From contig NC_091247.1 in assembly GCF_042477335.2 (NCBI RefSeq), forward strand, positions 228,618,001 through 228,682,000: a stretch of 64,000 nucleotides of DNA, read 5' to 3'. A program made the translations under genes and the position numbers. Positions 37,820-44,200 of this stretch are shown in pieces; the first letter of the stretch is position 1, and each line of letters begins with the position of its first letter. The stretch comes from Ovis canadensis (lineage: Eukaryota > Chordata > Mammalia > Artiodactyla > Bovidae). Below the pieces are notes generated by a model. It was given only the letters and a program-made list of their open reading frames with translations. It ran no database searches and was not told the DNA's origin.

Positions 37820-40800
37820 GTGTCCCAGCATCAACCCTAAAGAAACACTTCCAGAGTCTCTCTGAGCGTGTTTCACCGTGGCCCTGGGGTGCAACTCGGA
37901 TACAGTTTCAGCCTGTTTCAGGATCAGCTAGCCCGAGCCACTGAGAGAAGGCTGGTCTGTGTTTCCTGTTTTCAGTCTGCCCCACTTCCGACCGGGCTGG
38001 TGCCGGGGAGCCTCACAGCTTCCTTAAGAGAGCAGCCCGCGCGGGGTCCAGAAGGCGCTGCCTCCCGGTTCTTGGTCCTACCTTTGCTCTGAGCCCCCCA
38101 CTGAGGTGGAAGGCTGGACCTGGATGAAAAGCCAGCTCCCTTTTGTGCATTACGTACCATCCATCGAAACCCACTCACAACGTCCATGTTTCCCCTTCTG
38201 CGAAAAGCGACACTGGGGAAGCTGTGCAGGCCAGACGAAGCGGCCGCACCCGGTGCCCACGGTGGCCCCAGCCCTGGGCCCCCTCGGTCCATCTTCTAAG
38301 GTGGTCTCAATTCACTCGGCCTGATTCTGCACAGCCCTCCACCTCTCTTCACTCCCCCACCAGGACACCATCCACCCCGCACACAGGCACACCTGGGACT
38401 GTGGCAGGCCGGGCACTGCCACTCTGAAATATCCCCTGCCCTCAAGCGTGGGGTCATCTCTCTCGGGCCTGGCTCCCCTCGGGGTGCATCTGTGAGGAGC
38501 CCCATGAGCTGCAGCAGCTGACCCAGGGCCTCCTCAGGTTGGTGGGTGGCACGGGGTGGGGAGGCAGGGCTCCTCTAGTGCCGACCTTTCCAGGGGAGGG
38601 GGTACCCATCTCTTGCACACCACTCAGGAAAGCTCCGGATGAACCCATACAAGAGGGCCTTCAGGGTTTGCGAGAGGGAAGCAACCACTGTTTCAGGAAA
38701 GAGGCGGGCCACTGTGCAAGTGAGGAGCTCGGAAAAGCAAGCTGACCCAAAGTGCACAAAACCCAGAATCTGGGGGCCAGAAACCAAAATCACAGCTGGC
38801 CGAGGATGCCAACGCTGAAAGCCGGCAACGCAAGTCCCCCATCCAGACACCCCAGACGGGTGGGGCCCATTCGGTGTCCACGTGGCTGCTGAGGCCTAAA
38901 CGAGGCCACGGCACCTGGGCATAGCGGCTAAAATCGGACCCACCACGCTTCACACGCCGGTTCAGCCACTAGCCGGGCTGGTTTCTCACACTCCTGCGGC
39001 TCGGCCTCTTCATCCGTAAAATCCAAGAGAAGCTGCCCGGCAGGAATGCACCGCGTGTGAATGTGACCTGGGACAGAGCACGTGGCTGCACCGAGAGCCC
39101 CGTGAGATGGCAGTGCTCCATCCCGAAGCAGAGAGATTCACAGGAAGTTCAAAAGCCCTCGGGGCCAGGCCAGGGGAGACCTGGACCTGGGGCCCTGCTG
39201 CGTGGTGCCAGGAGCCTAAGGCTGGCCTTCTAGGATGACGCTTCTTCCCCAGGGGACAACAGAAAGCTGGTGGAAGGGTGACGTCTCAGACAGCTGGCCT
39301 CAGAGTAGCTCTCTGCAGACCATGCTTCTGGGACCCCCAGGCTGTAAACCAGGAGTCCGAGACCACCCTGACCCTGGCCCCAGCAAACTAGTGGGTCGGC
39401 CCTCCCCTCCCGCACCAGCAGAGCCATACAGCCTCAGGGACGAGAAAGCCCCCACAGACCCAGTGCAGCACCCTGACTGCCCCAAGGCATTGAAAAGGCA
39501 TCCCAAACTCAGCATGTGCACCAGAGAATCCCAGCCTACCCCGCACCCCCCCCAATTAAAAACTAAACCCCCACTCATGCTGCAACTCCAGTAAGCACAA
39601 ACCTGGACCCCCATTCCGCTAGCCTTCCCCATCTAAGCGGACAGATCCAGTCCTGCTCAGCGCCCCTCTGCTGGACAAGGCCAGCAGCCTCTCGCCGGCA
39701 GTTCCCTGGCCTGCCTCTCTCTGCTCCCCGCTGGGCCCACGGGGTGCCTTTCACCAGGTGAAGATGGATAAAGCCCTCCAGAGGTCCCGACCTCAGCCCC
39801 TGCCACCCAAAGAGCCCCGGCCCCCTTCCCCACCTCCCGCGGCTCCCCGGCCTTGTGTGGGCCTCCGGGCCAGCCTCTGGCCATGGTCCCTGTGGTCCTG
39901 CTCCCTGGGCCGTCTCGCCAGGAGGTGCACGGGCCTCTGCGGGGCTCTGCGGAGCCCACCCCCTTCTCTGCGGGGCTCCACCCCCTTCTCGCACGTCCAC
40001 GCCCACGTGTCCTCCCTGCAGGCCTGTCTCTGCCTCTGAGGGAAACTGCTCCTCTGCACCAGGGACGCTGTCAGGAGAGCTGAGCTCGGGCGAGCACGCT
40101 GCCGTGCCCGCCACGACAGGCCCTCCATAAAAACCTGCTGAGAAGACAAGTCAGTGAGATGGAAACACCACACTCTCCAGTCACTAGAAACACGCCCAGA
40201 CTGGCCAGGCCCCCGCTGCCTCTGCCAGGGAGGCCTCCCGGCTCCCACTGTCCCACCAGGTAACCGCCCTCCTGCCCAGGGTCAACCGACATCTCCTCCA
40301 TAAGCCGCTGCCCATCCTCCTGCCGCAGGGCAGCTCGGCAGGGGACCCGCTGGCCCCTTCTCCTTGGGGGCAGACAGTGCCCTTTTCAGTTAAACCAGGG
40401 CTGCCCCAAGTTGGAGGGCCTGCAGGTCGTGTGTCCAGCCTGTCGCAGCAAGATGAACAACCCCTTCCTCTGGGAGGGAGCACACCCCCTCCCCCCAGGG
40501 AGCACATCCCAGACTGAAGGTCACCAGCGCTTGCTTTACTGCGGGGACAGGGATTCCGACCCCGCTCTGGATCGGGTTAAACTGACACCAGGGTGGGGGC
40601 GCCGGCACCCCCTCGGGGTCCCTCCGTCACAATCGATCAGAATGGTGCCCTTCAGACGCTGGCAGGCGGGGTCCCAGAGAGGCGGTCCGTGCGATCCGTC
40701 CGGGAGACACCTCCTGGGCCGCAGACCTCCCCGGCCTTCACGATCCCCGCGTCCCTCTCCCTCAGGGGTCGCGTCCCCGCCGCCCCCCCCCCCTCACCCC

Positions 40801-41051
40801 GGCTCTCCCCGGCGCCGGCTGGCTCTTTGTCATCGGGTCCCGGCCCTTCCCCGCTCGCCGGCCTCCCCGGGGCCCCTTCCCCCCTACCGCAGCCCGGCCG
40901 AGCCGCGGCGACACTCACCGGCGCCCGGGTCCCCGGCTCCGGGCCCGGGGCTCCGCCACCAGCGCAGCAGCGCCCGCGCGGGGTCCAGGCTCACGGCGCA
41001 GCGCTGCTGCTTCACCCAGAGCACCGAGCGCAGCGGCTCCGCCGCCCCCAT
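7187..41051 (-). CDS. CERK: Ceramide kinase, complete coding gene in 13 exons
   Basis: CERK phosphorylates ceramide with ATP to ceramide-1-phosphate at Golgi and other membranes. Coding exons in order: 40919-41051, 21808-21921, 21284-21406, 19716-19841, 18407-18470, 16555-16700, 14338-14412, 13505-13657, 11842-11947, 11203-11279, 10311-10516, 9387-9598, 7187-7259. They total 1608 nt, or 535 codons plus TGA, and every junction is GT/AG and in frame. The N-terminal PH-like region is in exons 1-3, the diacylglycerol-kinase-type catalytic domain starts in exon 4 ([16 protein letters not shown]), and the nucleotide-binding GGDG is at residues 192-195. The CXXXCXXC motif (C344, C348, C351) spans exons 9/10. 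Human CERK is 537 residues; here the N-terminus is three residues shorter and the extreme C-terminus differs. Confidence 0.96.
7672..7679. promoter_or_regulatory. CRE palindrome TGACGTCA with nearby TATA-like box
   Basis: A perfect 8-bp cAMP response element, followed 23 bases later by cataaaa (7703-7709) and then gtgacgcg, a CRE half-site-like motif. It sits inside CERK intron 12. Function is inferred only; single 8-mers occur by chance. Confidence 0.3.
8268..8450 (+). mobile_element. Bov-tA SINE, 5'-truncated
   Basis: Starts in the tRNA-like head (cctgcagtgcaggagaccc) and runs through the BovA body (gatcccctggagaagg, ccactccagtgttcttgcc, gacacgactaagtgactgac) to a ttcacttt tail. Confidence 0.85.
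8525..8749 (+). mobile_element. Bov-tA SINE, full length
   Basis: Begins ggggcttcccaggtggtgc and has the B-box-like ggttcgatccc at 8591-8601. The BovA body ends cggacacaactaaagcaactt followed by agcatgc. It is about 76 bp from the previous copy in the same orientation. Confidence 0.9.
9190..9373. repeat. 71-bp minisatellite, about 2.6 copies
   Basis: Units start at about 9190, 9261 and 9332, with the core gtgggttcaYggtgggctgc. Copies two and three are nearly identical and copy one is more diverged. The array ends eight bases before the intronic GTGAGC of CERK exon 12. Confidence 0.9.
9387..9598 (-). CDS. CERK: CERK exon 12
   Basis: 212 bp, encoding [40 protein letters not shown] and [17 protein letters not shown]. 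The acceptor is tcgctag and the donor GTGAGC (9381-9386). A 71-bp minisatellite ends eight bases beyond the donor. Confidence 0.95.
9599..10310 (-). other. CERK: CERK intron 11
   Basis: About 0.7 kb of intronic DNA. No repeat or extra exon is recognised. Confidence 0.8.
10311..10516 (-). CDS. CERK: CERK exon 11
   Basis: 206 bp, encoding [40 protein letters not shown] and [20 protein letters not shown]. The last segment matches the basic amphipathic region of human CERK reported to bind calmodulin. The acceptor is cacttcag and the donor GTAAGG (10305-10310). Confidence 0.96.
10534..10684 (-). mobile_element. BovB 3'-end fragment in CERK intron 10
   Basis: The + strand reads cagtcgtgtccgactctctg, then ctgtccatcaccaactcccg, then gtgatgccatccaactgtct, which is the reverse complement of the BovB 3' end. 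Only the last about 150 bp is kept. Confidence 0.82.
10820..10985. mobile_element. hAT-type DNA transposon remnant (possible)
   Basis: Begins caggggtcgccagatctggc and continues tttaaatggatgcaggaaa, resembling nonautonomous hAT elements with caggggtcggcaaact termini. Diverged; the family name is not certain. Confidence 0.4.
11203..11279 (-). CDS. CERK: CERK exon 10
   Basis: 77 bp, encoding [20 protein letters not shown] then GLDGT. It supplies the second and third cysteines of the ceramide-kinase CXXXCXXC motif, followed by a charged helix. The acceptor is gctacag and the donor GTAAGC (11197-11202). Confidence 0.94.
11842..11947 (-). CDS. CERK: CERK exon 9
   Basis: 106 bp, encoding [34 protein letters not shown]. 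Ser337 (in VGSPRD) corresponds to human Ser340, a reported phosphorylation site. The first cysteine of the CXXXCXXC motif is at the end. The donor is GTGAGC (11836-11841). Confidence 0.95.
12938..13058 (+). mobile_element. CHR-2-type tRNA-Glu SINE, partial
   Basis: Starts ggcttccctggcggcccggc and ends in aactgggggactaagatccc, cacgtggtgcagccaaaaaa, the usual end of cetartiodactyl CHR SINEs, with an A-rich tail. The middle is deleted. Confidence 0.7.
13136..13336 (+). mobile_element. Bov-tA SINE in CERK intron 8
   Basis: Contains tggggctgccctggtggctc, then gggaagatcccctggagg, ccactccagtattccggcct, and ends gtcggacgcgactgagagcc followed by tttcacttcact. Confidence 0.88.
13505..13657 (-). CDS. 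CERK: CERK exon 8
   Basis: 153 bp, encoding [40 protein letters not shown] and [11 protein letters not shown]. It is almost identical to human CERK in this core region. The acceptor is tccgcag and the donor gtagcc. Confidence 0.96.
14338..14412 (-). CDS. CERK: CERK exon 7
   Basis: 75 bp, encoding [20 protein letters not shown] then LHIIV. It completes the conserved PAGSTD block of the catalytic domain. The acceptor is tcttag and the donor GTAGGT (14332-14337). Confidence 0.95.
14553..14775 (-). mobile_element. BovB 3'-end fragment in CERK intron 6
   Basis: The + strand reads gttcagtcgctcagtcgtgt and later catcagggtcttttccagtg, the reverse complement of the BovB terminus. About 220 bp is kept. 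Confidence 0.85.
15237..15345. mobile_element. MER5A-like hAT MITE remnant (possible)
   Basis: The segment gaggtcctgactcagtaggc followed by tggggatggggctgaaactg resembles the MER5A consensus. Short and diverged. Confidence 0.4.
16268..16548. repeat. 31-bp minisatellite, about nine units
   Basis: The core cagtggacagagcccgcc, or a close variant, starts at 16306, 16338, 16369, 16401, 16431, 16461, 16492 and 16523, with spacing 30-32 bp and a diverged first unit near 16268. The last unit runs to the base before the exon 6 donor (16549-16554). Confidence 0.9.
16555..16700 (-). CDS. CERK: CERK exon 6 (GGDG motif)
   Basis: 146 bp, encoding [18 protein letters not shown], then [16 protein letters not shown] and LRIGIIPA. 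The GGDG (residues 192-195) is the nucleotide-binding signature of diacylglycerol/ceramide/sphingosine kinases. The last glycine corresponds to human G198, known to be essential. The donor is GTATGT (16549-16554), and a minisatellite lies immediately beyond it. Confidence 0.97.
16701..18406 (-). other. CERK: CERK intron 5
   Basis: About 1.7 kb of GC-rich sequence with long open frames on both strands, none with a recognisable domain or splice-supported continuation. No young SINE is seen. Confidence 0.8.
18407..18470 (-). CDS. CERK: CERK exon 5
   Basis: 64 bp, encoding [20 protein letters not shown]. The acceptor is cccacag and the donor GTGAGC (18401-18406). It shifts the phase from 1 to 0-plus-2, which exon 6 restores. 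Confidence 0.94.
19507..19609 (+). mobile_element. CHR-2-type SINE, partial
   Basis: Starts ggggaattccctggcggtcc, agtggttaagactacactt, then agctcagggaactgaggtcg. Its 3' tail has become the CA microsatellite that follows. Confidence 0.8.
19610..19651. repeat. (CA)n microsatellite
   Basis: About 21 dinucleotides with one TA interruption, attached to the 3' end of the CHR-2 SINE. It lies 64 bp from CERK exon 4. Confidence 0.95.
19716..19841 (-). CDS. CERK: CERK exon 4
   Basis: 126 bp, encoding [20 protein letters not shown] then [20 protein letters not shown]. This opens the DAGK catalytic domain; INPxGGKGxG is the family's first conserved block. The donor is GTAAG (19711-19715). Confidence 0.95.
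20255..20495 (+). mobile_element. L1 3'UTR fragment, left part
   Basis: Contains gtcataaaccatcatggaaa, gaacctgaagaaaaagatac, an internal (CA)n, and actgagtcaccgtgctgtgc then cactgtaaaccaactttgt, the recognisable 3' end of ruminant L1. It continues after the BovB insertion at about 20869. Confidence 0.75.
20405..20432. repeat. (CA)n microsatellite inside L1 3'UTR
   Basis: Fourteen CA units in place of the usual (TA)/(CA)-rich stretch of ruminant L1 tails. Confidence 0.95.
20496..20868 (+). mobile_element. BovB 3' fragment inserted in L1
   Basis: Plus-strand BovB sense. It encodes [40 protein letters not shown] and [19 protein letters not shown], and ends gcgactgaactgaactgagc. The L1 sequence interrupted on the left (gtaaatcaa) resumes on the right (tcaatcaactattcttcaat), indicating a short target-site duplication. 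Confidence 0.88.
20869..20912 (+). mobile_element. L1 3' end, right part after BovB insertion
   Basis: Reads tcaatcaactattcttcaat then tcaaaaaatatatata, the terminal bases and tail of the same L1 as 20255-20495. Confidence 0.7.
21284..21406 (-). CDS. CERK: CERK exon 3
   Basis: 123 bp, phase 1, encoding [24 protein letters not shown] and [13 protein letters not shown]. It is the last part of the PH-like region. The acceptor is ccgtgcag and the donor GTACGT (21278-21283). Confidence 0.95.
21575..21672 (+). mobile_element. L1 3'-end fragment with A tail
   Basis: Contains gataactgattcactttgct-like L1 terminal sequence, then acacaatgctgtaaaccaac and a run of A at about 21662-21671. It lies in CERK intron 2. 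Confidence 0.7.
21808..21921 (-). CDS. CERK: CERK exon 2
   Basis: 114 bp, phase 1 at both ends, encoding [17 protein letters not shown] through to KPYAFT, part of the N-terminal PH-like domain. The acceptor is ctttgcag and the donor GTAAGC (21802-21807). Confidence 0.95.
23405..23592 (-). mobile_element. Bov-tA SINE in CERK intron 1
   Basis: The + strand reads gttcgactctttgtgacccc through ggcaggaatactggagtggg to accactgagccacctgggaa, a minus-strand Bov-tA with its tRNA head at the right. Confidence 0.88.
25408..25606 (+). mobile_element. Bov-tA SINE, diverged head
   Basis: The BovA body is clear (gatccctgggtcgggaagac, catggacagaggagcctggc, gctggacaaggcacaagcga). The tRNA-like 5' part is degraded. 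Confidence 0.82.
25968..26702 (+). mobile_element. LINE-1 3' end with ORF2 tail
   Basis: Plus-strand ruminant L1. The ORF2 end is recognisable in caccatgtgacccaacaatc, agacgcaatggagtatcacc and cagccataagaaggaacac. The 3'UTR follows and ends with caattatccctcaataaaaa. It is degraded with frame breaks, so no functional protein. About 735 bp. Confidence 0.88.
27420..27617 (+). mobile_element. Bov-tA SINE in CERK intron 1
   Basis: Begins ggggcttccccggtggctca, with gggttgggaagatcccctgg and catggacagaggagcctggc, ending cgcaaagagtcagacatgac. Confidence 0.9.
28848..28902. repeat. Imperfect (CA)n microsatellite
   Basis: CA dinucleotides with interruptions (cat, ccccagaggt) at 28848-28902. No SINE is joined to it. 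Confidence 0.85.
29168..29387 (-). mobile_element. Bov-tA SINE, full length
   Basis: The + strand begins catgcatgcgtgctaagtcg, runs cttcagtcgtgtccgactct and ends ctttaccactgagccccctg, ggaagcc. Orientation is minus, with the tRNA head at the right end. Confidence 0.92.
30818..30877. repeat. 20-bp tandem repeat, three copies
   Basis: Three units of about 20 bp, each carrying cagaaggag (ccccgcagaaggagtgggat and variants), just left of the Bov-tA cluster. Confidence 0.8.
30914..31033 (+). mobile_element. Bov-tA SINE, first of tandem pair, truncated
   Basis: Full tRNA head (ggggcttccctggtggctca, cctgggttccatccctggg), but the copy stops after ccactccagtattctt, where the second copy begins directly. 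Confidence 0.9.
31034..31212 (+). mobile_element. Bov-tA SINE, second of tandem pair
   Basis: Starts gggcttcccttgtggctcag and ends gagcgactttcaccttcact. The head is closely similar to the preceding copy, so the pair arose by a second insertion into the first or by local duplication. Confidence 0.9.
31250..31460 (-). mobile_element. Bov-tA SINE, opposite orientation
   Basis: The + strand reads tctttgc-type BovA terminus diverged to tggctcttttcgaccccacg, then ctgtccatgggattctccag, and ends ctttaccatgagcaccacct, gggcagccc. It faces the tandem pair, forming a large imperfect inverted repeat. Confidence 0.88.
31815..34760 (+). mobile_element. Old LINE-1 5' and ORF1-region remnant
   Basis: A-rich strand typical of L1. 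The stretch 33360-33960 follows the old mammalian L1 5' region: a cacatccaagtc segment, then cttatacccagcaaaaatat, then caagacattctcagatgaag and ttgccagcagacgggtccta. The part at 34455-34490 reads ggttaaatggcagatttaag. All frames are broken or non-functional; the 139-codon frame at 33619-34038 is inside this remnant. The left part (31815-33000) is assigned with less certainty. Confidence 0.72.
34788..34972. mobile_element. hAT-type MITE remnant
   Basis: Contains gggtcggcaaactgcaggcc, aaatccagcatgctgc, then gcggcttttgcactaaagca, gcagaattgagaagctgggg and aaagcctaaagtatttgcaa. This is the pattern of a nonautonomous hAT element with caggggtcggcaaac ends. The exact subfamily is not assigned. Confidence 0.65.
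34985..35297 (-). mobile_element. CHR-2-type tRNA-Glu SINE, near full length
   Basis: The + strand ends gggccagggatcgaaccttg, then gattctttatcactgagcca, cttgggaagccc, which is the reverse complement of a tRNA-Glu-derived head. The body to the left is CpG-rich. At about 310 bp this is the longest CHR copy in the window. Confidence 0.8.
36904..37100 (-). mobile_element. Bov-tA SINE in CERK intron 1 (right part)
   Basis: The + strand reads gctcagtcatgtccgactct, gtagcccaccaggctcctct, ggagtgggttgccatgtcct, and ends tgagccaccagggaagccc. Confidence 0.9.
37365..37440 (+). mobile_element. Old L1 3'-terminal fragment
   Basis: Resembles an L1M 3' end: tgtgtgtttcattgcatgca, aattacgcctcgataaagct, followed by an A-rich tail. 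Confidence 0.55.
37784..37818. repeat. (CA)n microsatellite
   Basis: About 17 CA units with flanking CACG steps in CERK intron 1. Confidence 0.95.
38920..39095 (+). mobile_element. MIR remnant
   Basis: Degraded MIR pattern: gccggttcagccactagccg, then cggctcggcctcttcatccg, taaaatccaagagaagctgc, and gacagagcacgtgg. Confidence 0.5.
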
Positions 41052-41560
41052 CGCGCCCGGCGCCCGGGGCGCCGCCTGCTCGGCCGGGCTGGGGGCGCGC
41101 GCGGCGCCGAGGGCGCGGGACCGTTAGCGGCCCCCTGGAGCCGGCCAGGGCGCGGCGGCGGCGGCGGCGCGGGGCGGGCGGGGCGCGGGCGGGCGGGCGG
41201 CGCTGCGTCACCCCGTACGCGGGGCGGCCGCGGGCACCGAGGAGGGGCCGCGGGCAGCGCGCGGAGGCCGGCGAGGGCGGCCGGCCGGAGCGGGGCGGCG
41301 GGCCGGGCTGGGGGCCGGACGCGGAGGGATAGGGCGCAGCCGAGGGAGGCGGGGCGCACCCCGGGGACCAGGAGGGGTCCGGGGGGATCCGGCGGGGGGC
41401 GGGGAGGAGGAGGGAGGCGGACGGGGCGCTGGGTTCCGAGCAGAGGAGCCGAGGAGGGGCCTGCGCGGAGGAGGAAGGCGAAGGGGGCGGAGAGCAGCGG
41501 AGGGGCCGGGCAATCAAGGACGGGGCTGGGCTGGGGTCGAGGCGCCAGGGGGCCGCCTGA
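40560..41560 (-). promoter_or_regulatory. CERK: CERK CpG-island promoter and 5'UTR
   Basis: Very GC-rich and CpG-dense, centred on exon 1. Upstream of the ATG are several GGGCGG/CCGCCC-type Sp1 boxes and a GGC repeat (about 41151-41210). No TATA box is seen, which fits a broad housekeeping promoter. The start site is inferred within roughly 41060-41250. Long open frames on both strands here (for example 40593-41573) are CpG-island shadows. Confidence 0.8.
40919..41051 (-). CDS. CERK: CERK exon 1 (coding part)
   Basis: The ATG at 41051-41049 has G at -3 and G at +4, a strong Kozak context. It encodes [16 protein letters not shown] and on to GAGDPGA, 44 codons plus one base. The donor is GTGAGT (40913-40918). 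Human CERK begins MGATGAAEPL, so three residues are missing here. The exon lies inside the CpG island. Confidence 0.95.
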
Positions 41561-43120
41561 GCTCTGGGGTTAGCTCTGGGCGGGGAGGAGGCGGCTTCCC
41601 CTGGCCGCCGACCGTAGGGTCCCCAGGGGCGTGGAGCTCAGTAGCGCCTCCCTGGCCGGTCGTGGGGACAGGCGGGGTCCTCCAGGGGCGCAGAAAATGC
41701 TACCCGGTCGGTCCTGAGGGTGCGGCGGAAGGAGCCTGGTTTTCGGGCGGGTGTGGACTAACCCGCCCCTCCTCACGCGGCCACCCTGGGCAGCGTGGCC
41801 GCGTGCATCCAGCGGCATTTTGGATCCCCGTCTTCTCCTCTTGGAAATGTAAACCTGAAGACCTAGCAGGCACCCTCGGGAGGTGTGGACCCTGCTGGCC
41901 CCAGCCTGGCAGTGGACACCACCTCCTCTGCTTCGGGGGCCATCTTCGTGACCACCGGGGTGCTTCGGGACCCCCGCATTCCTAACGGGGGCAGTTTCAG
42001 GCACTGAGGGCTGAGCAGTAAGGGGTGGGGCCTGCGTGTCAACTAGGTAGTCTGAGTCAAAGGGTCCTGCTGGGCCTGCACACCCAGACTGGGGACAGAT
42101 GGCCCCTGAGGAGGCCTGTCCTGGTCACAGGTGGCAGAGGTGAGGCTCAGAGGCCGGCTAGGGTCCAGCCACCCCTTACTGCCCACTAGGGTATGTGTCT
42201 GGGCTGGGGGTGGCTGAGAGCAGTTCCGGATCCCACAGCCCAGGTTCTAAAGGCCAGCCAACCTGCACAGGGTGGGGTGCTGGGGAACCAGTGGAGGGGA
42301 GGGACTTGCAGGCCGGCAGGCCAGAGGGCTTCCTGGAGGAGGTCTCCCCCTTAGGGACCTGGGAGGAAGCTGGAGGGGGCCACTGAGCCCTCCTCTCCCT
42401 CCTGAGCAGGCCCAAGGAGAGGGGGTTCCTGTTCTGAGCCAGGAGGCACCACCCTGGCACCCCCGGACTCTTCCTCACCACCCTGCTCAGCTCCACTGTC
42501 CCTTGTCCACAGGCGGCCTTCACTGACCACCCCTCAGCCCAGCAGGGCTCCAGCCTCGCTCACAGAGCACATTGCCACCACCACCACCCCCCCCCAACCA
42601 CCTCCATGAGGATGTGGACTTGCCTGGCCCCGTGGCGCCAGCCCTGAACACACTGGGGCACGTAATAAGGGTGTTCATGTTTGTCCCATAAGGGCACCTG
42701 TCCCAGACTCATCACTGAAGAAGCTGCTGCTCAGAGCAGGGCTCCCAAGTGACGGGTTTGGCTCCAGGGGCCTGAGCCACCTGTGTGCTGCCCCCACCCC
42801 CAGCTCTCCTTGGCTTCTCTTGCGCATGTCTCCCCTCAGGTGGCGGAAGGGCGGGCACACGGCCTTGCTGCCCGTGCCTGGCACCAGGGAGCCACATGTA
42901 CTGGTTTTACCCTGCCAGCTCCCTGTGACTCACTCATGCTGGAGCCCAGCCCCCGTTCAGCCTGGGGCAGGGAGTCAGGAGCCAGGACAGGGCAGAGGGC
43001 GGGGGTGGGTTCTGGCCCCTCCCTTGGGCACGCTGTACCTGATCTCCCAGCCCGGTAGTGCCCTTGGCGGCAAGGCCTGCCCTGCCCCCTCCCTCCCACA
43101 GCTGCCGCTCTGAGGCTCTG
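41561..43120. other. Intergenic DNA upstream of CERK
   Basis: GC-rich single-copy sequence past the CpG island. No exon, SINE or RNA gene is recognised. An alternating C/A tract (ccaccaccaccacccccccc, near 42573) is simple sequence. Confidence 0.5.
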
Positions 43121-43189
43121 GAAACATGGATATGAAACTTCTCTGGAAATCTTGCGCCAGTGCCGGGTGGGGGTGGTATCGCAGCGCTG

Positions 43190-43500
43190 CCCTGAAGAGT
43201 AATCAGGAGATCAACTCTGGATATTCACTGGAAGGACTGATGCTGAAGCTGAAGCTCCAGTACTTTGGCCACCTGATGCGAAGAGCTGACTCATTTGAAA
43301 AGACCCTGATGCTGGGAAAGATTGAGGGCAGGAGGAGGAGGAGGCGGCAGAAGATGAGACAGTTGGGTGGCATCACCAACTCAATGGACATGAATTTGAG
43401 CAAACTCTGGGAGACAGTGGAGGACAGAGAAGCCTGGTTTGCTGCAGTCCATGGGGTCGCAAGGAGTTGGATGCGACTGAGCAGCTGAGCAACGACAACA
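43190..43500 (+). mobile_element. BovB 3' fragment
   Basis: Plus-strand sense, inside an open frame (43126-43488) that encodes [39 protein letters not shown] and [14 protein letters not shown], the BovB ORF2 C-terminus. Ends gcgactgagcagctgagcaa. Confidence 0.88.
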
Positions 43501-43829
43501 GCGTGAAGAGCTATGGCAGGAACCAGCCGGTGGGCAGGGACTCAGAAACCCAGCCCAGCCGTGGGACCTCTGCCTGGGGCCTCCCTGGACTGGGCCCCTT
43601 CTGCCCTCTTCAGTCACTACATAGGGTCCTTGAATGCCATGTGTCAGCTCGTACAGTCCTGCAGCCAGAGGGGCGCCGAGAGAGGATGTAGGCCCCCCTG
43701 CCCCCACCCTCACCTCCGTGGGGGAGGCCCCAGCATCAAGTGCGAAACACTGGTGGGGCCCCCAGGGACCGCCTCCCCCTCACTCGGTAGACCACAGGCC
43801 AGGCCAGGGTCTCCTAGTGGCTGTTAGGG

Positions 43830-44200
43830 GTGGTGTTGTGACCCCTGAAATCCACACGCTGTGGCACTAGCCCCCCCAGGGCCTCAGAATGTGCGTGTGT
43901 GTGGAGCTAGACTCTTGATGGAGGTGATTAAGGTGAAATGTGGCCTGTGGACCCCCATCCAGCGTGACTGGTGGCTTCAGCAGGGGGAGAGCTGGACACC
44001 GAGAGCAGGCATGCTGGTGCCCAGAGGGTCAAACACAAGAGGCCCCGCTTGCAAGCCCCCGGGAGAGGCCTCAGAGCAACCAAGCCTTGTTGGCGCCTTG
44101 ACCTCGGACTTGCAGGCTCTCTGAACCGGAACTGGGGAAATAAACTTTTATTGTTTAAGCCACCCAGTCTGTGGCATCTTGCAGCCCTGGCAAAGCCCTC
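43830..44200 (+). mobile_element. Solitary LTR, probably ERVL-MaLR type
   Basis: Contains ggaggtgattaaggtgaaat, later a poly(A) signal in ggggaaataaacttttattg and tttaagccacccagtctgtg, all features of old mammalian MaLR LTRs. No internal retroviral genes are present. The family assignment is from memory of the consensus. Confidence 0.6.

Larger units (their letters stand above)
21922..40918 (-). other. CERK: CERK intron 1
   Basis: A 19-kb intron holding most of the gene's repeats. No alternative first exon or embedded gene can be supported. Unique stretches include 22000-23400, 23600-25400, 28250-28700, 29400-30900 and 37900-40500, all with uninformative open frames. Confidence 0.85.

Noticed and set aside
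40593-41573. 326-codon open frame on the + strand in the CERK CpG island
   Set aside because: It is antisense to CERK exon 1, with G/A/R-rich low-complexity translation typical of CpG islands. No support for a divergent gene.
43126-43488. 120-codon open frame that looks protein-like
   Set aside because: It is the C-terminal end of BovB ORF2 in a truncated retrotransposon, not a host gene.
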